A stretch of DNA of 64,000 nt, taken from positions 248,001 to 312,000 of the forward strand of contig NZ_JOMI01000003.1 in NCBI RefSeq assembly GCF_000711235.1, given 5' to 3'. Below, in pieces: positions 9,415 through 18,345 of the stretch (the stretch's first letter is position 1; the number at the start of each line of letters is the position of its first letter). A program made the position numbers and the translations under genes. This DNA comes from Prevotella sp. 10(H). GTDB lineage: Bacteria > Bacteroidota > Bacteroidia > Bacteroidales > Dysgonomonadaceae. The notes under the pieces were generated by a model. The model was not told the DNA's origin, made no database searches, and saw nothing but the letters and a program-made list of their open reading frames with translations.

Positions 9415-10704
9415 ATGCAGAAACTGAAAGAGATCATACCTATGTTCCTGCCTCTGATGATGACATTTTACTTCATTTATCCGCAGGCTCTCGATGTAAG
9501 GGGAAGATCTTTTATTCTACTATCCGGAGTGTTGGGGTTGGCCTTATATGCATATCACAGGTTCCCATTCAGAGAAGTTGCAAACGTAATCATTGCTTTG
9601 GGAGTCATGTTCTTTATGTTCTACACTTCGGGCTGGCTCAATAATATGGCCGACCCCTATACGATAGGCTATTTCAGGAGTCAGATTGCGTGGTTTTTTT
9701 CCGCCTATCTCATAATATTCACTATATATAGAATTCACAAGAAGCCTTCTTTTAATACCTTATTGCTCTATATTGCCGGAGCAATCGGTTTGCAGGCACT
9801 TATCACTTTTGGTATGAATCTGAATGAAGGAATTCATGATTTCTTCTTTTCATTACAGATGAAATCCGAATTAACAGAAGAAGTCATGGATGAAGGAGGT
9901 AGCCAGCGACTGATGGGTTACGGTATTGCCTTTTTTGGTGCGGGTGCCGTTAGTGGATTGGGGCTTATTTGTATTTCTTATTTGCTGATGAGGCTAAAGC
10001 TTGATAACAAGGGTTTTATAGCCCTGATCTTATTATATGTATTTACTTTTTATATAGGATTGTTTATGGCCCGTACTACGGTTATCGGTGCAGCAGTAGG
10101 GCTTGTCGTTATTGCCATTCTGTATTTATGGGACAACAAATCGGTAAGGGCACAGGCAAAGATATTCTTTATCGCTTCCATATTTATGATGGCGGCAGGA
10201 TACGTATTTGCGATGTTCTATTTTCCGCATTTTTCCGATTGGGCTTTCGAATTGTTTATAAATTTTCTTCGTACTGGAAAACTGGAAACACGTTCGTCGA
10301 GTGGTTTGGAAGAAATGTTTCTGATTCCTAAAGATTTACGAGTACTTATGCTGGGCTCCGGCCGAATGTTGTTTATGGGTACCGATGTTGGTTACTCACG
10401 TATGCTCTTTTATGTAGGCATTCCGGGAACATTGTATTTTTATATTTACCCTATGATAGTGTCTAAGTTTTATATGACAAAAGACTGGGCTGTAAATCTG
10501 GCATCGGCAGCTGTCATTGTATATTCGTTGGGACTGAATGTAAAGGGTTGGATAGATTTGAATCTTATTATATATCTCTTCTTCTTTTATTTTATGTTTT
10601 ATAAATATTACATCTATATTCCAACCCAGAATATAGGTACAAGGACGCTGGCCAGTTTCAGGAAGGAGAGGAGAGTAAAGAATAATGGAATGCTTAATTC
10701 ATAA
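9415..10704 (+). CDS. O-antigen polymerase-like membrane protein (Wzy type)
   Basis: A 429-residue protein with about ten to eleven hydrophobic segments and one larger extracytoplasmic loop (around residues 275-315), the layout of Wzy/O-antigen ligase proteins. FMARTTVIGAAVGLVVI near residue 220 and the Arg-rich loop RTGKLETRSSSGLEEMF fit that family. It would polymerise lipid-linked repeat units at the periplasmic face. Its place among glycosyltransferases and nucleotide-sugar genes supports this. Wzy proteins diverge strongly, so the call rests on topology and context. Confidence 0.75.
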   Translation: MQKLKEIIPMFLPLMMTFYFIYPQALDVRGRSFILLSGVLGLALYAYHRFPFREVANVIIALGVMFFMFYTSGWLNNMADPYTIGYFRSQIAWFFSAYLIIFTIYRIHKKPSFNTLLLYIAGAIGLQALITFGMNLNEGIHDFFFSLQMKSELTEEVMDEGGSQRLMGYGIAFFGAGAVSGLGLICISYLLMRLKLDNKGFIALILLYVFTFYIGLFMARTTVIGAAVGLVVIAILYLWDNKSVRAQAKIFFIASIFMMAAGYVFAMFYFPHFSDWAFELFINFLRTGKLETRSSSGLEEMFLIPKDLRVLMLGSGRMLFMGTDVGYSRMLFYVGIPGTLYFYIYPMIVSKFYMTKDWAVNLASAAVIVYSLGLNVKGWIDLNLIIYLFFFYFMFYKYYIYIPTQNIGTRTLASFRKERRVKNNGMLNS

Positions 10705-10712
10705 ATGGTAGG

Positions 10713-11411
10713 ATGATGAAAGAATGTGTTATTCTGGCAGGAGGTTTCGGAACCCGTCTACAAACAGTAGTAAAAGATGTACCTAAATGTATGGCGGAAG
10801 TTGCTGGTAGGCCTTTCTTGTCTTATCTTTTCGACTATGCAGTAGAGCAGGAATTCGATCACATTATTCTTTCCTTGGGATATAAATCGGATGTTGTTAT
10901 ACAATGGCTCGACAATCAGAATGCACCATTTAAAATATCGTATGTTGTAGAAGAATATCCGTTAGGAACAGGAGGAGCTATCAAGTTAGCTTTCGAAGAA
11001 GTGACAGGTAAAGATGCTTTCGTTATCAATGGAGATACCTTTTTTGATATAGATTCTAATTCGCTTATGGAATTCCATAAATCGAAGAATGCCGATATAT
11101 CTCTAGCTTTGAAACCAATGGCAGATTTTGATAGATATGGTTCTGTCGATCTCGATAAATGCGGACGGATAATGCATTTCAATGAAAAGCAATACCAAAA
11201 GGAAGGACTTATAAACGGAGGTGTTTATATTATATCGAAAGACATATTTTCAAAACTGAATTTGCCTGAAAAATTCTCTTTCGAAAAAGATGTGATGGAA
11301 TCACATATAGAAGACATTAACATCTATGGGTGCATACAGGATAATTACTTTATAGATATAGGTATCCCTTCCGATTTTGAAAAAGCCAACAAAGACTTTG
11401 CACAGAAATGA
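10713..11411 (+). CDS. hddC: D-glycero-alpha-D-manno-heptose 1-phosphate guanylyltransferase
   Basis: A 232-residue nucleotidyltransferase that should join GTP and heptose 1-phosphate to form GDP-D-glycero-alpha-D-manno-heptose. The N-terminal signature LAGGFGTRLQ is followed by DVPKCMAEVAGRPFL, and EEYPLGTGGAI and NGDTFFDID form the nucleotide and metal site. The HddC assignment comes from the flanking gmhB-like and hddA genes; alone it could be any sugar-1-phosphate nucleotidyltransferase. Two start codons lie in tandem (10713 and 10716) behind AGG. Its end overlaps the next gene by 4 bases. Confidence 0.85.
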   Translation: MMKECVILAGGFGTRLQTVVKDVPKCMAEVAGRPFLSYLFDYAVEQEFDHIILSLGYKSDVVIQWLDNQNAPFKISYVVEEYPLGTGGAIKLAFEEVTGKDAFVINGDTFFDIDSNSLMEFHKSKNADISLALKPMADFDRYGSVDLDKCGRIMHFNEKQYQKEGLINGGVYIISKDIFSKLNLPEKFSFEKDVMESHIEDINIYGCIQDNYFIDIGIPSDFEKANKDFAQK

Positions 11412-11953
11412 GTATATACACACACTATAAATATCTTTTTCTCGACAGAGACGGCGTCATCAATCAGGAAAGACCCGATGATTATGTAAAGAATATATCG
11501 GAATTTGTATTCGAAAAAGGTGCATTAGAAGCTATCGCTATACTATCCGCTAAGTTCGATTATATTTTTATCATTACAAATCAGCGGGGTATCGGGCGGA
11601 AGATAATGTCCGAATTGGATTTGGCAAAAATACACGGATATATGCTGGCGGAGATTGGTAAAGCCGGAGGGCGTATAGATAACATATATTATTGTACCGA
11701 CCTGAATTCCGAATCTATCAACAGGAAGCCCAATGTAGGTATGGCTTTTCAGGCACAGCACGATTATCCGGCTATCGATTTTACTCGTTCGGTGATGGTA
11801 GGAAACAGCAAGTCGGATATCGAGTTTGGTAATAAATTGAATATGTATACTGTTTTGGTAGGCGATAAATACAAAAAAGAACATAAAATATACAGTACTG
11901 CAAATGCTTATTACGAAAATCTCTATAAGTTTGCAGTGGATTTCAAACTTTGA
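11408..11953 (+). CDS. gmhB: HAD-IIIA phosphatase, probable heptose 1,7-bisphosphate phosphatase
   Basis: A 181-residue HAD phosphatase that should remove the 7-phosphate from heptose 1,7-bisphosphate between the HddA and HddC steps. Motif I is LFLDRDGVINQE (residues 10-21), ITNQRGIGR is motif II, RKPNVGM gives the motif III Lys, and MVGNSKSDIEFG is motif IV. GmhB and HisB-N enzymes usually carry a zinc loop (Cys-x-His and Cys-x-Cys) just before the Lys; here that loop is shortened to one Cys (YYCTDLNSESINRKP). It sits between hddC and hddA with an overlap or a 12-base gap. Confidence 0.85.
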   Translation: MSIYTHYKYLFLDRDGVINQERPDDYVKNISEFVFEKGALEAIAILSAKFDYIFIITNQRGIGRKIMSELDLAKIHGYMLAEIGKAGGRIDNIYYCTDLNSESINRKPNVGMAFQAQHDYPAIDFTRSVMVGNSKSDIEFGNKLNMYTVLVGDKYKKEHKIYSTANAYYENLYKFAVDFKL

Positions 11954-11965
11954 AGACGCAGGACT

Positions 11966-13000
11966 ATGATAATAAGAAGTAAAGCACCATTCAGGCTGGG
12001 ATTGGCCGGCGGAGGCACCGATGTTTCCCCCTATTCCGATCTTTACGGAGGTTGTATTCTGAATGCAACGATCAGTTTATATGCATATGCTAATATAGAA
12101 ACACGCAACGATAATAAAATTGTATTCCGTATCCCCCAGACTGATGAAGAATACATCTTCGATTCAGCTCTTGAACTTCCGATCAGCAATGATAAGGCCG
12201 ATCTGATGAAAGGTATCTATAACAGGGTTGTCAAAGACTTTGTAAATAAACCGCTTTCTTTTACATTGACTTGTGCATTGGAAGTTCCGTTCGGTTCGGG
12301 CTTAGGTACATCATCTACTCTGGCAGTTGCTATTCTTGGCGCATATGCAGAATGGCTGAAACTGCCTTTAGGTGACTACGACCTTGCTTATCTCGCCTAT
12401 CTAATTGAACGCAGCGACCTGAAACAGGCGGGAGGAAAGCAAGACCAGTATGCAGCGGCCTTTGGAGGCTTTAACTTTATGGAGTTTTCCGCTGACGACA
12501 AAGTCATCGTAAATCCTTTGCGCATCCGCAATGAAACGATAAACGAGCTTTCAAACAATATGCTGCTCTATTATACAAATACAGGCCGTAATTCGGGTGA
12601 TATAATAGAAAAGCAGCAAAAGAACGTAAAGGACCAGCGTCCCAAATCGATAGAGGCCATGCACCAGATAAAGAATCAGGCTTACGAAATCAAAGAAGCC
12701 ATTCTTAAGAACAATCTTGATGAAATAGGACATATACTGCATCGGGGATGGACGTATAAACGGGAAATGGCGGATGGCATATCTACACCTTTTTTCGAAG
12801 AAATATATAATACTGCAATCGAAGCAGGAGCGTCGGGTGGAAAAATCTCAGGAGCAGGCGGTGGCGGCTATGTATTTTTTTATTGCCCGGGGAATACTAA
12901 ATTTGCAGTGTCGAAGGCTTTGGAAAAGCTGGGAGGAAAAGTACAGCAATATTCTTTTACAAAGAAAGGGCTGGAAACATGGCATATAAGGTCGAAATAA
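11966..13000 (+). CDS. hddA: D-glycero-alpha-D-manno-heptose 7-phosphate kinase
   Basis: A 344-residue GHMP kinase that phosphorylates heptose 7-phosphate at C1. It begins with the family pattern SKAPFRLGLAGGGTDVSPY, has the ATP loop PFGSGLGTSSTLA near residue 108, GGKQDQYAAAFGG near 166 and the C-terminal GGKISGAGGGGYV near 292. This pattern is specific for HddA/FGGY-like sugar kinases of GDP-heptose pathways. The first pathway enzyme, GmhA, is not in the window. Its stop codon abuts the next ATG directly. Confidence 0.92.
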   Translation: MIIRSKAPFRLGLAGGGTDVSPYSDLYGGCILNATISLYAYANIETRNDNKIVFRIPQTDEEYIFDSALELPISNDKADLMKGIYNRVVKDFVNKPLSFTLTCALEVPFGSGLGTSSTLAVAILGAYAEWLKLPLGDYDLAYLAYLIERSDLKQAGGKQDQYAAAFGGFNFMEFSADDKVIVNPLRIRNETINELSNNMLLYYTNTGRNSGDIIEKQQKNVKDQRPKSIEAMHQIKNQAYEIKEAILKNNLDEIGHILHRGWTYKREMADGISTPFFEEIYNTAIEAGASGGKISGAGGGGYVFFYCPGNTKFAVSKALEKLGGKVQQYSFTKKGLETWHIRSK

Positions 13001-13834
13001 ATGAAGATAGCTGTTCTTATACGTGTTTATGACAGGATAGAGGATTTGAAATACAATCTTCAGATAATAAGGAACACGTGGAAAGAAAACGATTATTATA
13101 TTATTGTTGTTAGCAACGGGAAGAACAACGGTTATGAAATATTGCCGGAGTCGTTACCATTGATTGATAAACTGGTTACTCTGGAGGAGAATGCCGGACA
13201 TAGAAAGGGCAATTCGCAGTTGCTTATGGAGGGGGCGAAATATATCCCTGCCGATTGCGATTATACGCTTATTCTGGAAGCCGATACATGGATGTATGGA
13301 GATAGAATCGTATCGAAGTACACAAAATCGCTGTCGGATGATGTGCATAATGTATGGGCGAGTGCCGACTGGTATGATAAGTATTATGCTTTGGCTACTG
13401 ATTTTGCGATTGTAAAAACGAAATATATCGGGGATAATCCGGGAATATTCGATTTCGAACTTTTTCCCGAATGCCATATAGCAAATTTTCTAAGGAATAC
13501 CAATGCAGGCTTTATATGGATAAAGGAGAATATGCCGGTACATGTACCGAGTTATATACGTTACAGGTATCCGTATGTACCCAATATAAAGGAAGGGCGT
13601 TTCTATGTATTTCCTAAGTCACGGATGGTAACTCATCATATCGAGTTCCTGAGAGGGGGAATGGAACAGAAAAAACGTTATTTTAATATTGTATCCGGTA
13701 CAGATTATTTTCCCGAAGTTAAGTCGGGGAATAAAGCATGGAATCGTTTTAAAATGAATTTTTGGATCAGCCTTAGCAAATGTTTTATAAAAAGAAGCTG
13801 GTATAGTCATAAAACTTACAAAGAAATAGAGTAA
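13001..13834 (+). CDS. GT-A-type glycosyltransferase-like protein
   Basis: A 277-residue protein starting immediately after the hddA stop. The N-terminus IAVLIRVYDRIEDLKYNLQI resembles GT2 enzymes, and LILEADTWMYGD near residue 90 has the acidic metal-site pattern of the fold, although a clean DxD is missing. The C-terminal part is Tyr- and His-rich and unassigned. Given the operon, a sugar transferase is likely, but it could be a non-catalytic relative. Confidence 0.65.
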   Translation: MKIAVLIRVYDRIEDLKYNLQIIRNTWKENDYYIIVVSNGKNNGYEILPESLPLIDKLVTLEENAGHRKGNSQLLMEGAKYIPADCDYTLILEADTWMYGDRIVSKYTKSLSDDVHNVWASADWYDKYYALATDFAIVKTKYIGDNPGIFDFELFPECHIANFLRNTNAGFIWIKENMPVHVPSYIRYRYPYVPNIKEGRFYVFPKSRMVTHHIEFLRGGMEQKKRYFNIVSGTDYFPEVKSGNKAWNRFKMNFWISLSKCFIKRSWYSHKTYKEIE

Positions 13835-13853
13835 AAGAGATTTTTTAGGGTCT

Positions 13854-15287
13854 ATGATATTTTCTACATATATATTCACCTTTGTTTTTCTACCGATAGT
13901 ATTACTGTTGTATTTCGGCATGTCGCGCTTTGTATCGCGTAAGGTGCAGCATATATTTATAATACTCGCATCTCTTGTGTTTTACGGATATAATCACGTG
14001 TCATATGTATGGCTGATTCTTATATCCGTAGCAGTCAATTACATTACGGCGACAGGTACTCAGAATATAACCAACCGTTTCTGGCGGAAAGCATCTTTTG
14101 TAACCGGAGTAGTATTTAATGTATGCTTACTCGGTTATTATAAATACTATAATTTCTTTGTCGATAATATAAATACCGTATTTGATACGCATTTCGTTCT
14201 AAGGTATATTATATTGCCTCTCGGTATAAGCTTTTTTACGTTCCAGCAGATTGCTTTCCTTATCAGTGTAAACAAAAAAGAGGAGAAAGTTCCGGGTATC
14301 ATAGATTATACCTTATTTATTACATTTTTCCCGCAACTTGTAGCAGGCCCTATCGTGTTTTCACAAGATGTGATGTCGCAGTATCAGGATGATAAGAACA
14401 GGTTTTTCAATGCCGATAATTTTGCGCAGGGACTTTTTATATTTATAATCGGGCTCTTTAAAAAAGCTGTTATAGCAGATACATTAAATATATTTACTTC
14501 AAATACATTTTTCGACCCGCATGCACTTACATTTGGCAGTGCATGGCTCGGCTCATTAGCATATACATTCCAGTTGTTTTTCGATTTCAGCGGATATTCC
14601 GATATGGCCATAGGTTTGGCAAAAATGATGAATATAAACCTGCCTGTCAATTTCTATTCACCTTACAGGTCTAAAAGCATCACCGAATTTTGGAAACGAT
14701 GGCATATAACGCTCGGCCGTTCTCTTTTCGTATTGATATACATACCGTTGGGCGGCAACCGGAAAGGCTTGACACGCACATGTATCAATCTTTTTGCCGT
14801 ATTTTTTGTAAGTGGACTGTGGCATGGGGCTGCATGGACATTCGTCATATGGGGCTCTCTTCATGGCGTTGTCCGCGTATTTGAGAAATTGGCTGATAAG
14901 CAATTAGAGAAGATCCCTGATCTTATAAGGATATTCTTTACATTCTTGTTTGTCAGTTCGGCATTAGTACTATTCCGTTCGCAGACTGTGGCCGATGCAC
15001 TGGTAATGCTGAAAACGATGTATTTGCCTGATACTATATCGTTCGATCGTATATCGCATCTGGCATTCAATACCTCGTTGTCTTATCCGGATATCATCCA
15101 AACGATATTTGTGGTAGGTGTTCTTGCAGTGGTGGCTTATCTGGTATTTTTATTCCCAAAGAACAGCATCGACCTTTATAATGATTTCAAACCCAAACCG
15201 AAAGTTGCAGCCATTTCGGCTGTATTATTCGCTATATCCGTAATTCATTTTTCGAAAGTAGGAGCTTTTATTTATTTTAATTTTTAG
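13854..15287 (+). CDS. MBOAT family O-acyltransferase (AlgI/DltB type)
   Basis: A 477-residue polytopic membrane enzyme that should move acyl groups across the membrane onto the polysaccharide. It shows the MBOAT core: LPLGISFFTFQQIAFL near residue 122, PQLVAGPIV near 160, FDFSGYSDMAIG near 243, EFWKRWHITLG near 278 and the catalytic His in SGLWHGAAWTF near 323. It is followed 6 bases later by a membrane-anchored SGNH-like protein, the usual partner (as AlgI with AlgJ/AlgX). Confidence 0.93.
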   Translation: MIFSTYIFTFVFLPIVLLLYFGMSRFVSRKVQHIFIILASLVFYGYNHVSYVWLILISVAVNYITATGTQNITNRFWRKASFVTGVVFNVCLLGYYKYYNFFVDNINTVFDTHFVLRYIILPLGISFFTFQQIAFLISVNKKEEKVPGIIDYTLFITFFPQLVAGPIVFSQDVMSQYQDDKNRFFNADNFAQGLFIFIIGLFKKAVIADTLNIFTSNTFFDPHALTFGSAWLGSLAYTFQLFFDFSGYSDMAIGLAKMMNINLPVNFYSPYRSKSITEFWKRWHITLGRSLFVLIYIPLGGNRKGLTRTCINLFAVFFVSGLWHGAAWTFVIWGSLHGVVRVFEKLADKQLEKIPDLIRIFFTFLFVSSALVLFRSQTVADALVMLKTMYLPDTISFDRISHLAFNTSLSYPDIIQTIFVVGVLAVVAYLVFLFPKNSIDLYNDFKPKPKVAAISAVLFAISVIHFSKVGAFIYFNF

Positions 15288-15293
15288 CGTAAT

Positions 15294-16388
15294 ATGAGTT
15301 CTACAGAAAGAAAATATACCTCGAAACGATTCCTTATAGCTTTTGTTATATCGGCAATTGCTGTATTTTTCATAATAGGGCTTAGTTGCTATATTATCGA
15401 TCCTTTCCTGCAATTCAGGGTAAGGCCCGAAGCACATTATATTCTTAATCCTCGTTTTGTAAACGGCGGGCTGGCTAAGAACTATGAGTATAACACCGCA
15501 TTAATAGGCTCTTCCATGTTGCAGAGTTTCGATGTGGCTACTATGCGGAAGGCATATGATGGTATGAAGCCGGTGAAATTATCTTCGGGTGGAATGAACC
15601 TGGCTGAGATGAAATTATTATATTCACTTCTGAACGAAAAGACCACAAAAAATATAATTCTTAATATCGATATGCCTTTCTTCAACCAGGAAGGGGTTGT
15701 ATCACGTTACCCCCGCTATTTGTATGAAGATGGCATATTGAATAAAATGAAATATATGTTCGGCTACGAGTCTCTGATACAATATTTGCCTGCAGACTTA
15801 GGTCTGGAACTATATTTCAAACTTAAGGATAACGATGTGCCTGCAGAATACCGGATGAAAACGGATATAGACCAGATTGGTACCGAAAGTTATGCTAAGA
15901 CATATAGCGCCGAATTCGTAAAAAACTTTTATTTGGCGGGAAACAGTGTCTTGTACCAGCATACGCAAGATATCGAGGGAAGGATGAACAGGAGTATGAA
16001 TAATTTTATTGAAGATTTGGAATTATATAAGCATAAGGATGTTAATTATACATTTATGTTCCCGTCATATTCGGCTCTTTACTGGTATCATACACAGAGA
16101 AACAATTACTATGAGTATTTCCTCGGATTTTCCGCTAAATTTACCCGCGCAATGGAGAAATATGAGAATGTAAGAATCATTTCTTTTATGGATATTCCCG
16201 AAATTAACGATCTCAATTATTACGGGGATGTGACCCATTTTAGCCCTGAACTGGCCGATAAGATTATGAGAAATATATATAATCCTGAATATGAGATAAA
16301 CGCCTCTAATGTTGATTCGATGATGCAGCGTGTGGATAGCCTTGTAAACGTATTCATCGAAGAAAACAAAGACTGGTTACCAAGATAA
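15294..16388 (+). CDS. membrane-anchored SGNH-like protein, MBOAT partner
   Basis: A 364-residue protein with one N-terminal membrane anchor (FLIAFVISAIAVFFIIGLSC) and a periplasmic domain. ALIGSSML near residue 65 supplies the GxS nucleophile block and GDVTHFSPELADKI near 311 supplies the D-x-x-H block of SGNH/AlgJ-type esterase folds. It likely transfers the acyl group presented by the MBOAT protein to the glycan in the periplasm. The function is inferred from the fold motifs and the 6-base spacing to the MBOAT gene. Confidence 0.78.
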   Translation: MSSTERKYTSKRFLIAFVISAIAVFFIIGLSCYIIDPFLQFRVRPEAHYILNPRFVNGGLAKNYEYNTALIGSSMLQSFDVATMRKAYDGMKPVKLSSGGMNLAEMKLLYSLLNEKTTKNIILNIDMPFFNQEGVVSRYPRYLYEDGILNKMKYMFGYESLIQYLPADLGLELYFKLKDNDVPAEYRMKTDIDQIGTESYAKTYSAEFVKNFYLAGNSVLYQHTQDIEGRMNRSMNNFIEDLELYKHKDVNYTFMFPSYSALYWYHTQRNNYYEYFLGFSAKFTRAMEKYENVRIISFMDIPEINDLNYYGDVTHFSPELADKIMRNIYNPEYEINASNVDSMMQRVDSLVNVFIEENKDWLPR

Positions 16389-16394
16389 AGAGCA

Positions 16395-17456
16395 ATGTTT
16401 GTAGTAAATGGAAGATATCTGACCCAGAAAGCCACAGGCGTACACCGTTATGCTTTCGAGATATGTAATAAACTGCATGAAATGGGGGTGGACTTCCATG
16501 TAGCTATTCCGCAGGAAATACATCCCGATTATAAATTTAGTTTTAAGACTGTAAAATGCGGCTCTTTAAAAACTCATTTATGGGAACAGATTTCATTGCC
16601 TCACTATCTTAAAACTATAGGTAATCCATTGCTAATAAGTTTTACAGGCTGTGGGCCTTTGAATTATAACAACCAGATAATGACAATTCATGATGTTTCA
16701 CATGAACGTTACCCTGACTGGTTCTCTAAGAATTACTACCGATTCTACCATTTCATGATGCCCCGTATTGGTAAAAAGGCACATGCAGTACTGACCGTGA
16801 GCGTATTTTCCAAGAGCGAAATTATCGATACCTTGGGAATTGAGGCGGATAAGATACATGTTATTCATAGTAATGTCCCTTTTCACGACAAGCCATCGCG
16901 GGAAGAAATACTTTCCTTTCAGCCCGATGCCGGAGCAGAGCGGTATATAATAGCCGTTTCATCTATGGATCCGCGGAAAAACTTTATCCGTCTGGCTAAG
17001 GCTTTCGGCAATGTAAAAGATAAATCCGTAAAACTGTATATCATCGGTATGTCTTTTAAAGCATTTAGTACTCCTGATCTGGAGAAACTGACAGGAGAGA
17101 ATATTCATCTCCCGGGTTATATCCCTGACGATCAGCTGCAAAAGATGTATCAAAATGCTTTGCTGTCTGTTTATCCATCATTGTATGAAGGATTCGGGTT
17201 ACCTCCACTGGAATCTATGACTTACGGATGCCCTGCCATTTGTTCCGATATTCCAGCCTTACGAGAGGTGAGCGGCGATGCCGCCTTATACCTCGATCCG
17301 TATGATGTGGACGACATCACAGCTAAAATAAACCAGTTACTGAATGATGATTCCCTACGCAAGGATTTGCGTTTGAAAGGACTGGAACAGATAAAAAAGT
17401 ATTCGTGGGATAAGTCTGCCGCTCAGGTATATGAACTTGCGAAAAGATATATGTAA
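16395..17456 (+). CDS. glycosyltransferase family 4 (mannosyltransferase-like)
   Basis: A 353-residue GT-B enzyme. The N-terminus (VVNGRYLTQKATGVHRYAFE) and IHDVSHERYPDWFSKNY near residue 100 resemble WbaZ/MtfB-type mannosyltransferases. SSMDPRKNF near 190 and the E-x7-E signature LYEGFGLPPLES near 260 mark the donor domain. It is the last gene of the polysaccharide operon, 6 bases after the SGNH gene, and a terminator follows. The donor is unproven; a GDP-linked sugar would fit both subfamily and operon. Confidence 0.9.
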   Translation: MFVVNGRYLTQKATGVHRYAFEICNKLHEMGVDFHVAIPQEIHPDYKFSFKTVKCGSLKTHLWEQISLPHYLKTIGNPLLISFTGCGPLNYNNQIMTIHDVSHERYPDWFSKNYYRFYHFMMPRIGKKAHAVLTVSVFSKSEIIDTLGIEADKIHVIHSNVPFHDKPSREEILSFQPDAGAERYIIAVSSMDPRKNFIRLAKAFGNVKDKSVKLYIIGMSFKAFSTPDLEKLTGENIHLPGYIPDDQLQKMYQNALLSVYPSLYEGFGLPPLESMTYGCPAICSDIPALREVSGDAALYLDPYDVDDITAKINQLLNDDSLRKDLRLKGLEQIKKYSWDKSAAQVYELAKRYM

Positions 17457-17461
17457 AAAAG

Positions 17462-17487
17462 AAGCTGAGAAATATCCCAGCTTTTTT
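17462..17487 (+). terminator. terminator of the polysaccharide operon
   Basis: AAGCTG (17462-17467) pairs with CAGCTT (17478-17483) around a 10-base loop, with six T at the 3' end, 5 bases after the last glycosyltransferase stop. Confidence 0.8.
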
Positions 17488-17503
17488 AATATTGAATGTT
17501 ATA

Positions 17504-18046
17504 TTAATTGTATTCCTTCTTGTAAAATTCTACAAAATCATCTTTCCTGAAAAGTTTTCTTAAGGTAACAGTTCCACCGGAGGATCTTGATATTTCATCT
17601 TTAAAAGGAGCATCTACCAGAAAATTTATATTTCCTGTATAGATAAAAGGATCGTTTGTTACAATCGGGAACGGTCCTTCATATTCCTTTCCGTCAATTT
17701 TGATGATAGTATCGTTATCACTGGATGCCAGTCCGGTACCATATTCCTGCAATACGACAACATAGGTAGATAAAGTAGGGTTCAATGTCACATGATCCTT
17801 ATCCAGTGTAAATTTGATTTCCTGTCCGTCTCCCACTTTCATTGTATGTTCCCCTTCGCTAATGGTTTCATCCATTTTTTTATATTCTTTTGCATTCAAA
17901 GTTATAGGATCTTTCCCATCGATAGATACTTCTATTGGCTGATCGGTAGGGTTATCGATCCAATAAGTTGCACCGCCGAAACAGGATGTCATTAAAAAAA
18001 TGAGGGAGAAAATTAATAGTGAAAGATAAGCATGTTTGTTTTTCAT
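17504..18046 (-). CDS. putative lipoprotein of unknown function
   Basis: About 180 residues from the ATG at 18046, where MKNKHAYLSLLIFSLIFLMT leads to the lipobox Cys. The reading frame stays open to 18100, but a -7-like TACTTTTA on the minus strand (18072-18079) would place the transcript start near 18065, which favours the inner ATG. The mature part includes IDNPTDQPIEVSIDGKDP, suggesting a small beta-sandwich. It is a single gene, convergent with the polysaccharide operon. No function can be given. Confidence 0.72.
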   Translation of the reverse strand: MKNKHAYLSLLIFSLIFLMTSCFGGATYWIDNPTDQPIEVSIDGKDPITLNAKEYKKMDETISEGEHTMKVGDGQEIKFTLDKDHVTLNPTLSTYVVVLQEYGTGLASSDNDTIIKIDGKEYEGPFPIVTNDPFIYTGNINFLVDAPFKDEISRSSGGTVTLRKLFRKDDFVEFYKKEYN

Positions 18047-18220
18047 TGTGTTAATATTTAAAAGTTTAGGATAAAAGTAATCAATTTTGTTAAATTCCAT
18101 TGTATTATGTCAGAAAAATGATAAAAACATAGAATTTATCGATGGAATAATACTTTAAACATAAAAAGTTCAAAGCCCGTTACTCATTTATTTTATATAC
18201 TTAAAAAGCCTCTTTTTTAC

Positions 18221-18251
18221 TTTGAAAATCCCTTAATTTAAACTACTTTTG
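18221..18251 (+). promoter_or_regulatory. promoter of the frdCAB operon
   Basis: TTTG (18221-18224), exactly 19 bases, then TACTTTTG (18244-18251): a full match to the Bacteroidota consensus TTTG-N19-TAnnTTTG. Transcription would start near 18258, leaving a leader of about 88 bases before frdC. Confidence 0.8.
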
Positions 18252-18345
18252 CAGGACAATAGAAAAAAGCAATTACATATGGTTATTTTCTATATTTATC
18301 AGCTAAAAATTAACTATTCTAAATAACTAAAAACAAATTTAATTT

